A stretch of DNA of 64,000 bases from Cyrtodaria siliqua. Its lineage: Eukaryota; Mollusca; Bivalvia; Adapedonta; Hiatellidae. The stretch is from the NCBI GenBank assembly GCA_037043455.1, contig JAWPHD010003255.1, forward strand, positions 1 to 64,000, given 5' to 3'. Below are positions 44,161 to 53,300 of the stretch, in pieces. The notes below the pieces were generated by a model. That model ran no database searches. It saw only the letters and a program-made list of their open reading frames with translations, and was not told the origin of the DNA. Every line of letters starts with the position of its first letter. Positions within the stretch are counted from its first letter, which is position 1. A program made the position numbers and the translations under genes.

Positions 44161-44580
44161 ATGGCATGTGCAGTAGCAATGATGATAGGTGGCGCATTAA
44201 CAAACGCATTGGCGTTTAGCGGTTCAAATTATTTCTTTTCAAAAATGGGAAGTCATTCAAATGAGGAAAGACAAAGGCATGACAAAGCAGTGGAACAATT
44301 AAACGCAGCACAAGCGGCGTGGAATAAAAAAAGAACAGAGAGATTAGATTTTATTAATAAGCAACTGCAAAAGGAGCATCATGCAGAGCAGACTTTTGAT
44401 GATGTGGACCAGGCTATGAAGCAGTATTATTATACAACTGGTAAACATTTGCTTTTGGAACCGGAGCCTAAGTTGAGTGATTTTTATTCACCATCTCCGG
44501 ATCAACAGAACAGAGAAATTACGTTTATTGTGGTGGGCATGGCTGCAACTGGATTTGTGGCGTATAAATTGATTTCATAA
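44161..44580 (+). CDS. Conserved two-anchor structural-type protein
   Basis: 139 residues, intact. N-terminal hydrophobic segment (ACAVAMMIGGALTNALAFSG), then a long charged helix (HDKAVEQLNAAQAAWNKKRT and LDFINKQLQKEH), an acidic/polar middle ending in LSDFYSPSPDQQ, and a C-terminal membrane span (ITFIVVGMAATGFVAYKLIS). Both ends could insert in membrane, with a helical rod between. I recall close relatives in invertebrate Polinton-type elements; probably a virion or membrane-shaping protein. No break seen. Confidence 0.7.
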   Translation: MACAVAMMIGGALTNALAFSGSNYFFSKMGSHSNEERQRHDKAVEQLNAAQAAWNKKRTERLDFINKQLQKEHHAEQTFDDVDQAMKQYYYTTGKHLLLEPEPKLSDFYSPSPDQQNREITFIVVGMAATGFVAYKLIS

Positions 44581-44619
44581 AAAAAACAAAAAAACTATAA
44601 TTACTTTGAAATGACTAAG

Positions 44620-44949
44620 TTATATGTTTACTTTAAAAACAGCTGGAAAGACTAAGTCATATGCATGATACCTATTTTTTTTGTTGTTTTTACATGGTTT
44701 CAATCCAAGTGGTCGAATATAATATGGTGGTTTAGCACTCTTTTCTGTTTTATTTTTAAGATGATCAGGCGCCCATACTTCACCGTTGTCTAATAATGTC
44801 AATACCATGGATGGACCATATTCAGTATCCACTATTTCTGTATCTGCAATAGTATATATTTTATTTATTTCCAAGTCTGTCCATTTCTTGGTGCTATTTT
44901 GATTTTGCTCTTCAAGCAGTTCATCAAATTGTGCAGTTGTGATTTCCAT
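44620..44949 (-). CDS. Possible OB-fold single-strand DNA-binding protein
   Basis: 109 residues from the ATG at 44949. The open frame reaches back to 45018, but the extra part overlaps the integrase start and lacks conservation features. Pattern: a short polar head, then alternating strands (INKIYTIADTEIVDTEYGPS, MVLTLLDNGEVWAP) and a basic C-terminal half with Tyr/Arg (YYIRPLGLKPCKNNKKNRYH). Strand-Gly-strand order with a 'yG.s.vl.L.dG..v.aP..L' motif is typical of small OB-fold proteins that hold single-stranded DNA in replication. Position next to integrase and polymerase fits. Divergent from integrase with 44 bp between. Confidence 0.5.
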   Translation of the reverse strand: MEITTAQFDELLEEQNQNSTKKWTDLEINKIYTIADTEIVDTEYGPSMVLTLLDNGEVWAPDHLKNKTEKSAKPPYYIRPLGLKPCKNNKKNRYHAYDLVFPAVFKVNI

Positions 44950-44993
44950 TTTTTCTTTTATAGTTTTATAAATTTTAATCTTTAGTAGAAAAA
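44950..44993. promoter_or_regulatory. Divergent promoter, integrase and 44620-44949
   Basis: 44 bp: 'ttttcttttatagttttataaattttaatctttagtagaaaa'. It has 'TTTTATAAATTTTA' in the middle, usable on either strand. Confidence 0.4.
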
Positions 44994-45904
44994 ATGGAAA
45001 AGATTTATTACAGCCCAAAAGGATTTTGGAGAGGTTACTCAGCAGTTAAAAAATTAGCAAAAGAGGCTGGTGTTAGTGAGAAACAGGCATTAGAATTTCT
45101 AAAAAAACAAGCTGTGTGGCAGATTTATTTACCAGCACCAAAGAAAATAATTAGACCCAGGCTTGATGTTTCTACTAAGAATGGAGTGCATCAAGCTGAT
45201 TTGTTATTTCTGCCGCATGATACTTTTGGCTTTGGACGTGGACGCAAGACATATAAATATGCATTGACTGTTGTTGATATTGCGAGTAGATATAAAGAAG
45301 CAGAGCCGCTGGCTTCCAAGGATATTAAAGAAGTTGCTAAAGCATTTGAGAAAATATACAGTCGGCATTTGAAATATCGAAACATTACAAGTGGATCCAG
45401 GCAGAAAATTCATGGGTGCAGTATCGCAGTTGATGGCGAAACAAAGTAAATATCAGACGAGACAGAACAGAGATACACAGAGACCAAGCTATAGTGGAAA
45501 GATTTAACAGAACATTAGCTGAAAGATTATTTGGCTATCAGTATGCTAAATAAATAGTTTCACAAAAACGTAACAGAGTGTGGGTAAAATGATTACCAGA
45601 AGTTGTTAAAGCATTAAATGCGGAGACAAAAAAGCCCCCTCCTGTTGAAACAAAAACATTAAAAGAAAATCCTATCTGTATGAATGCAAGTGTAAGATAT
45701 TTATATCAACCCGGGGAACAAGAAGGTGGAAGACGCAGAGCAACTGATCCAATGTGGAGTGTAGATATTTACAAACTTAAAAATTATATGGTGACGCAAG
45801 GCATAAGAGTTTATTATTTGAAAGCACCAGCGCCATAAAGAGGATTTGTCAAAGAAGTACTACTTATTGTTCCTGCTGATACCCAAATTTATAATTTTTT
45901 GTAA
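44994..45904 (+). pseudogene. Polinton-type DDE integrase, broken by two frameshifts and three stops
   Basis: ATG at 44994. Residues 1-130 are in frame: an N-terminal helical region (AVKKLAKEAGVSEKQALEFL), then the first catalytic Asp in HQADLLFLPHD and a Lys/Tyr-rich strand. The frame is lost near 45380. The second catalytic Asp (LQVDPGR) lies in the next frame, and after another shift near 45445 the catalytic Glu (IVERFNRTLAERLFGYQYA) lies in the third. In-frame stops follow at 45551 (TAA), 45590 (TGA) and 45836 (TAA). The C-terminal SH3-like part with the hallmark 'YLYQPGEQEGGRRRATDP' is readable to the stop at 45902. All three D, D, E residues survive but no single product could hold them. 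It would have inserted the element with a 6 bp duplication, as seen here. The end overlaps the convergent polymerase gene by 16 bp. Confidence 0.9.
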
Positions 45905-48900
45905 TATCCATGTGCATCAGTTGTAATTCCATCTTCTCGTATATATCTTTTTGAGTAAAATGGTGATAATGTAACTTTGTTTACTGTTATTCCGTATATT
46001 TGATGCTTTATTGAGCGTATCATATTCATTTCATGGGTGTATTTTTTCTTGTTAAACAATGCATCCTTGTAGTTTTCAAAGTTTATAGTTTTTTCTATTA
46101 CATATTTTTTTACTCCCTTTGCTTTCTTAATAATCTGCTCATCCGCTCTCAAAATAGAATATAGCTTGGGTCTTAATCCAACATACTCAGCTATAGCAAC
46201 ACCAGCACATTCATCTTTCATTTTACCAAATACTTTTTTGTTTGTATCATCGTGCAGTTGATGGTTTTGCGGATAATCACTCAAGTCATACTCATCTTTC
46301 ATTTCAGCCATGTCTTTGTACACATCTTTTGTTTTGATGTCTACCAGCAAGCTGTCAGTGTCTGTGTATAATAAATTACAGTCATCTCCGTATCTTTTCT
46401 TTAGGGTATTATAGTACCAGTCATACATCATGTACTTTGATAAATCCAATACTGCCATCCCAACATAGATTGGTTTGTTTAATGTTAATTTTGTTTTGTT
46501 TACATGTATTGCTGACAATTCATCTGAAAACTTTATACGCCTGTTAAAGTTGGGTTTGGCTATTATTTTTCTTATTTTTTCATTTTCAGAGCCGTCAGTT
46601 CTGACTAGTTTTATATCAGTCCACTTGCGTAGATTTTCCATTGTTTTGCCAAACACAGAGTTGTTCGCAAGTTTGTAAAAATCTTTTTCAAAGGGTGATT
46701 TAGCTTTTTTCCTAAGTTCTGTGTTTAGGTTTATGTATGATTCCATCCATGGTTTTTCATTGAATTCTAATACTCTGTGTATTTTCTTTAGTTTCATGCC
46801 CAAAGATAAATACAGTTCCAGGGTTTTGTGATGCATCACATATTTTTCTTTGTCCATAAGATTGGGGACTAGTTGTTCTGTATTTATAATGCTATTATTT
46901 TCTAACAGATCTGTCTGGTATTCAGACAACCATTCTTTTTTCACTGCTAATCTTTCAGCGCCAAGTGGATAGTCATTGTGAGCTTCATGAAGTTCTTAAG
47001 GATATTCCAAATCAACTTCTGCAAAATATCCTTTTCCTTCTTTTGGCTCTGGCAACGTTTCTGATTCCACCCACTTAAAGCCAGAACGTGGAAGTGGCTG
47101 ACTCATTGCCCACCCATAAAGATTATTTGCATCAAAATACATTAAGAAGTTGTTTTTCTCGTTAGGGTTATAATCAGCTACATGTGGATTGTTTGCTTTG
47201 GCATATCGTTTTGATACCATACTAATTCCACCACGCATACCTTTTTCTATAAATAAGTGCATGTCAATGTCTGTCAAAAGTTCTAAATCTATTTTTGAAT
47301 GTTTAAGTAAAGCATCCCAAAATAATCCAGGTGCTGTATAATAATGTAAAGGGTCAAGTTTGTATACATTCATACATGTTTTTCTAAATTTTTGAAACAC
47401 ATCTGCTAACAAAATTACATCAGTTTTTAGATATAAATCATGATAGTCTCCAAGAGTTTTACAGTTACACTCATTCCAAATTTTTTGAGCATGTTAGTAA
47501 TCTTCGAGACTTATTCCTTTCCCTTAAGTTTACTGTAAAATGCTTCAATTGGTGGTAATTGTGTTTCCTTAAATATTTCCATACTGTCCATATATTCATA
47601 TGAATAAACACCTTTTCGCAGAAGTAATTTTGTTTTTTCTCCAAAATGATTTTTAGCAATTTTGAAATCAGATTCGTCTGTTGCATCAACCAATTTTTCC
47701 AGGGACGAAGGCATAAATTGAAAGCTATCCAAGAACCTAAGTTGTCCGGCACTAAATGAAATATACTTTTCTGTGTTGTTTGGGATGCATGTAATATTAC
47801 CTGTCATTTGATGTATTTTTTGCATGATGAGATGACTATCATATCCTTTGAGGTTGTGAAATTCAATAGTTATAGGTGTTTTGTTTGGTTTTATTTTCAG
47901 TTTTAGGTTGCAGTTTTCATGTGCTGCACCTCTGTATTCTCCTGTAAAATGACAGTGGTCTCTTACTTTGCCGTTTTTACCACATTTTCTACCTATTTCA
48001 TCCTCGCATATCCAGCAATGTGTTGCTTTTTCATGATCTGCTTCATTTTGTTGAGTCATTATTAATGGTTTTGGGTGAGCAAATATATTATTAATGTTGC
48101 TCTTCTCACATTCTAAGAAATTTAAAAACGTTTCAACAACATCTTCACCTCTGTAAATAACAGGTTCTTCAGCTTTACCATCATATCTAACAACTTGGTA
48201 TCCAAATCCACAAGCTTCGTGTATATTTTGAATTTCAGATTTCTTTCCAAATTTCATTTTTAATGTTTTTATGAAACTCTCAAAATCAGCATATATTGTA
48301 TAAGGCGCAGGCATCTGATTTTGATAATTTTTAAATTTTATGTGATTTTTACCTTCTTGCGGCATTTCTATTCTGCAAGAATTTTTAGTTCTTTTCCAGA
48401 AAAGCCGTGAAGGCAACGATCGCAGAAGTAAGTTTGACCATGGTGTTTTTTTTGGTCATAGAGTAGTCTATTCAGATTTTTAATCCAGCAATAGTGATAT
48501 TTTGTTATTTTTGTTGGTTTGTCGGGATTATCATCAGGGTTATAGTTGTCATCTATAATTCCTTTTTCATTATTTGGATCATTCTCTGATTCTTCTTCAA
48601 CCTCAATGTCTTTAGATATTAAGAGCAGATTAATTCTCTCGATATCTTTCGGTTGTTCTGATATTTTATATGGAAAAACATTTACTTTTTTACTTTTTTC
48701 TGATAAAAGTAGAAAAACTAAACAATATTGCCATTAATGTTTACGGATAACAGAAAAACTAAACAATATTGCTATTAATGTTTACGGATACACCAGTATC
48801 AGTAAACATTAATAGCAAATATTGTTTAGTTTTTCTACTTTTGAAATTTGTGAAATTGGAGTTGGAAAGTCAATGTTATCTTTCTTCAAAAACTCTATAC

Positions 48901-49756
48901 TAGGATACTTTGATAATCTATCAGAATTCTTTTTAGCTGGATTTAAAGCTGAATTTATTGCATGAAACAAACATTGATCATCGTCGTTTTTTACATTTAT
49001 AATTGCTTTCTTATCAGCTACTGCTTTAGGCAAAGAAATATATGAAGAACCTTTTAGTGGTTCATATTTTGCTATATTTAAGTACAACTTGACACAGTGG
49101 TCAATTTCCAATCCAGATGCTGTGTTTGTAAATCTTTCTAAGCTTTCTTGTATAAATGCAGATGACTCATCGTAAAACTCATTTATTTTTTCAGAGTTTA
49201 AGATTGCATTTTGTTCGCTGAACACTACTGCTGTGGTGTATTTCTTGGTAGCACCATCATCTTTGAATAAATTTACAGTGAGACCTAATTGAAACTTTAA
49301 TCCATTCATCTCTATCTCTTTGCTTATTTCTTTTGTGATAATGGATTTCTTATCACGAAATAGTTTTTGAGGGTCTTTGTATTTCTCGCCTGATATCTCG
49401 TATGCTTTGAAATAGCCACATATTGGTTTGTCAACCAGTTTTAATTTTCTATCTTTAAAAACTAGTTTTAGTTCATTTATAACATTTTCTTGTAATTTAG
49501 CATATTTTTGCTTTTGTTCATTTATAACATTTTCTTGTAATTTATCATATTTCTGCTTTTCTCGTTTACGTTGTTTTTTAGCACGTCGTCTCTTGAGTAA
49601 ATTTTCTAATGTTTGAGATTTAACCTCTTTTGGAGTTTCCTTTGAAACTTCTTTAAAAGGTTTTAATGCATTTATACCGTTAGATAGTGTTTGATTATCT
49701 ATTACACCTGTTTTAAACAAAAGTATTAATTCTTTTATAGTCTCCTCGTTTTCCAT
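45889..49756 (-). pseudogene. Protein-primed family B DNA polymerase, degraded
   Basis: About 1,290 codons from the ATG at 49756; a usual length for Polinton polymerases. N-terminal part (49756-48840): Lys/Glu-rich with a 14-residue tandem repeat (KLQENVINE twice), then a family region ending in SSYISLP. At 48709-48838 an inverted micro-duplication puts stops in the gene. Then a Cys motif (CDRCLHGF), a frameshift near 48400, ExoI (YADFES), an embedded HNH/endonuclease-VII-like zinc insertion (CWICEDEIG ... HCHFTGEYRGAAHENC) and ExoII (FHNLKGYDSH). A frameshift near 47515 and TAA at 47494 follow. Next motif A (FDANNLYGW), TAA at 46996, motif B (NNSVFGKTMEN) and motif C (YTDTDSL). Catalytic acids are all still present. 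It would replicate the linear genome. Confidence 0.95.
48709..48838. repeat. Inverted and direct micro-duplication inside the polymerase gene
   Basis: A unit of about 38-41 bp ('agaaaaactaaacaatattg(c)cattaatgtttacggata') occurs at 48709-48749, again at 48751-48790, and inverted at 48800-48838 with one extra base. Direct and inverted copies can form a 35 bp stem with a 9 bp loop. It inserts stops between the N-terminal domain and the Cys/exonuclease part. The downstream frame is nonetheless back in phase with the start at 49756. Confidence 0.9.
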
Positions 49757-49824
49757 TTCCTTTATTTGTTATATATTAGAAATATTTTTTCTTAAATATA
49801 AAATAATTATATCAAAAATAGACA
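49757..49824. promoter_or_regulatory. Divergent promoter, polymerase and 49825-50094
   Basis: 68 bp of A/T-rich DNA with 'ttatatatta' and 'aaatataaaataattatat' between two diverging start codons. Confidence 0.4.
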
Positions 49825-50094
49825 ATGGAAATCAATGTTTGTAAATTTCTTAAAATTGGATCACATAATCCATGTAAAAATAAGCCTACAAAAAATTCTA
49901 ATTATTGCAGTTTGCATAAATATAGATTAAAAACAAGTCATGCATTACCATGTATAATATGTAAAAAAGGCACTTCTGCAAAATATCAAGTGTGTGTTGG
50001 TTGCGGCGCAGTTTCAATTAGAAAAAAGAACGATCATTGGAGGTTAAAATCGTACAACGCCGAGTGTCTTCGATTTAGACGTATTGAGGTTTAA
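49825..50094 (+). CDS. Small double zinc-binding protein
   Basis: 89 residues, intact. Eight Cys and three or more His: CKF.....HNPCKN.......YCSLHKYR, then CIICKKG......CVGCG, and a late Cys in AECLRF. The first half looks like one zinc site (C-x10-C-x10-C-x2-H), the second like a CxxC...CxxC ribbon. The chain is basic. Nucleic-acid binding is likely; a transcriptional or replication accessory role would suit its place at the terminus, next to the polymerase and divergent from it. Confidence 0.6.
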   Translation: MEINVCKFLKIGSHNPCKNKPTKNSNYCSLHKYRLKTSHALPCIICKKGTSAKYQVCVGCGAVSIRKKNDHWRLKSYNAECLRFRRIEV

Positions 50095-50114
50095 ATCATA
50101 TTTTATTGACTTTG

Positions 50115-50353
50115 TGTTTATTCGTTGATTTGGGTGTAATTTTGATAACTATTAAAAAAATTTAAACTTGCAATCTTCACTACACCTATTCTAAAATTCA
50201 ACTTTTATTAAGAAATCTCAGAATATAACTCTAACCCAGCTTATTTCAGCACCTTGTGGTAGGAGTTTTTATATATATGTATTTTAGGCGTTTCTGGATC
50301 AAACTCGAGCAAAGCGAGAGCTTTGAGCCAGAAACCCCAAAATACATATATAT
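50115..50353 (-). repeat. Right terminal inverted repeat with terminal palindrome
   Basis: Reverse complement of 36401-36640. The outer 83 bp (50271-50353) form the same palindrome: 'atatatatgtatttt(a/g)g(g)cgtttctgg' against 'ccagaaaccccaaaatacatatatat', centre 'ctcgagcaaagcgagagct'. The two ends differ at only a few positions, so the copy is not very old or has been converted. Confidence 0.9.
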
Positions 50354-50359
50354 CCATCA
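50354..50359. repeat. Target-site duplication, right (CCATCA)
   Basis: Second copy of the 6 bp found at 36395-36400. The array continues in correct phase directly after it. Confidence 0.85.
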
Positions 50360-53300
50360 GCACCCAACACCTACAACTCTTATAAGCCCAATTGATTCCC
50401 GGTCTGGTTTTCACTAAAAAACAGCAGACATCCTAATTTGATAGATATAGTTAAACTGCCAATAGAAAACAGCCAGGCTTACAACAGCCAGACATAAGCC
50501 CAACTGACTCCCAGTCTGGTTTTCACTAAAAAACAGCAGATATCCTAATTTTAGCAATTTGCAGATTGCAAGCTGTTGAGTACGGCAAAAGATCCTCACT
50601 GTAAGAATTTATAAACTATCCCCACCCGCACCCAACACCGTACAACTCTTATAAGCCCAACTGATTCCCAGTCTGGTTTTCACTAAAAAAACAGCAGACA
50701 TTCTAATTTGATAGATATAGTGAAAACAGACAACAGAAAACAGCCAGGATTACAACAGCCGGACATAAACCCAGCTGATTCCCGGTCTGGTTTTCACTAT
50801 AAAACAGCAGACATCCTAATATAGCAATTTTCGGCTTTCAAGCTGTCGAGTTACGGCAAAAGATCCTCAATGTAAGAATTTATAAATTATCCCCACCCGC
50901 ACCCAACACCGTACAACTCTTCTAAGCCCAACTGATTCCCGGTCTGGTTTTCACTAAAAAACAGCAGATATCCGAATTTTAGCAATTTGCAGCTTGCAAG
51001 CTGTTGAGTATTGCAAAAGATCTTCATTGTAAGAATTTATAAATTATCCCCTCCTGCACCCAACACCGTACAACTCTTATAAGCCCAAATGATTCCCCGT
51101 CTGGTTTTCATTAAAAAACAGCAGACATCCTAATTTGATATAGTGAAAACAGCAAACAGAAAACAGCCAGACTTACAATAGCCAGACATAAACCCAACAG
51201 ATTCCCGGTCAGGTTTTCACTAAAAAACAGCAGACATCCTAATTTTAGCAATTTGCAGCTTTCAAGCTGTCGAGTTATGGCAAAAGATCCTCAATGTAAG
51301 AATTTATAAATTATCCCCACCCGCACCCAACACAGTACAACTCTAATATAAGACCAACTGATTCCCGGTCTGGTTTTCACTAAAAAACAGCAGACATCCT
51401 AATTTGATAGATATAGTGAAAACAGCCAACAGAAAACAGCCAGGCTTACAACAGCCAGACATAAGCCCAACTGATTCCCAGTGTGGTTTTCACTTAAAAA
51501 CAGCAGATATCCTAATTTTAGCAATTTGCAGCTTTCAAGCTGTTGAGTTATGGCAAAAGATCCTCATTGTAAGAATTTATCAATTATCCCCACCTGCACC
51601 CAACACCGTACAACTCTTATAAGCCCTAGTGATTCCCAGTCTGGTTTTCACTAAAAAACAGCAGACATCCTAATTTGATAGATATAGTGAAAACAGCCAA
51701 CAGAAAACAGCCAGATTTACAATAGCCAGACATACACCCAACAGATTCCCGGTCTGGTTTTCACTAAAAAACAGCAGACATCCTAATTTTAGAAATTTGC
51801 AGCTTTCAAGCTGTCGAGTTATGGCAAAAGATCCTCAATGTAAGAATTTATCAAGTATCCAAACCCGCACCCAACACCGTACAACTCTTATAAGCCCAAC
51901 TGATTCCCGGTCTTGTTTTCACTAAAAAGCAGCAGATATCCTAATTTGATAAATATAGTGAAAACAGCCAACAGAAAACAACCAGGCTTACAACAGCCAG
52001 ACATAAGCCCAACTTATTCCCGGTCTGGTTTTCACTAAAAAACATCAGACATCCTAATTTTAGCAATTTGCAGCTTTCAATCTGTCGAGTTATGGCAAAA
52101 GATCCTCAATGTAAGAATTTATCAAGTATCCCCACCCGCACCCAACACCGTACAACTCTTATAAGCCCAACTGATTCCCGGTCTTGTTTTCACTAAAAAA
52201 CAGCAGACATCCTAAGTTGATAGATATAGTGAAAACAGCCAACAGAAAACAGCCAGGCTTACAACAGCCAGACATAAGCCCAACTGATTCCCAGTGTGGT
52301 TTTCACTTAAAAACAGCAGATATCCTAATTTTAGCAATTGGCAGATTTCAAGCTGTTGAGTTATGGCAAAAGATCCTCATTGTAAGAATTTATCAATTAT
52401 CCCCACCTGCACCCAACACCGTACAACTCTTATAAGCCCTAATGATTCCCAGTCTGGTTTTCACTAAAAAACAGCAGACATCCTAATTTGATAGATATAG
52501 TGAAAACAGCCAACAGAAAACAGCCAGATTTACAATAGCCAGACATACACCCAACAGATTCCCGGTCTGGTTTTCACTAAAAAACAGCAGACATCTTAAT
52601 TTTAGCAATTTGCAGCTTTCAAGCTGTCGAGTTATGGCAAAAGATCCTCAATGTAAGACTTTATAAATTATCCCCACCCCCACCCAACACCGTACAACTC
52701 TTATAAGCCCAACTGATTCCCAGTCTGGTTTTCACTAAAAAACAGCAGACATCCTAATTTGATAGATATAGTGAAAACAGCCAACAGAAAACAGCCAGGC
52801 TTACAACAGCCAGACATAAGCCCAACTGATTCCCGGTCGGGTTTTCACTATAAAACAGCAGACATCCTAATTTTAGCAATTTGCAGCTTTCAATCTGTCG
52901 AGTTATGGCAAAAGATCCTCAATGTAAGAATTTATCAAGTATCCCCAACCGCACCCAACACCGTACAACTCTTATAAGCCCAACTGATTCCCGGTCTTGT
53001 TTTCACTAAAAAATAGCAGTCATCCTAAGTTGATAGATATAGTGAAAACAGCCAACAGAAAACAACCAGGCTTACAACAGCCAGACATAAGCCCAACTTA
53101 TTCCCGGTCTGGTTTTCACTAAAAAACAGCAGACATCCTAATTTTAGCAATTTGCAGCTTTCAATCTGTCGAGTTATGGCAAAAGATCCTCAATGTAAGA
53201 ATTTATCAAGTATCCCCACCCGCACCCAACACCGTACAACTCTTATAAGCCCAACTGATTCCCGGTCTTGTTTTCACTAAAAAACAGCAGACATCCTAAT

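Larger units (their letters stand above)
36401..50353. mobile_element. Integrated Polinton/Maverick (adintovirus-like) element, degraded
   Basis: 13,953 bp bounded by inverted repeats and a 6 bp target duplication, inserted in a satellite monomer. It carries the hallmark set: protein-primed family B polymerase (45889-49756), DDE integrase (44994-45904) and a probable double-jelly-roll capsid protein (41161-42312), plus about a dozen small genes on both strands, tightly packed and often convergent or overlapping by a few bases. It is AT-rich compared with the array around it. Polymerase, integrase and at least three other genes are broken, so this copy could not replicate or integrate alone. 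I saw no P-loop packaging ATPase and no adenovirus-type cysteine protease. Assignment to the class is firm; the sublineage is inference. Confidence 0.93.

Noticed and set aside
47471..47752. A 93-codon minus frame inside the polymerase
   Set aside because: It is an alternate-frame shadow created around the frameshift near 47515. The polymerase motifs lie in the other frames.
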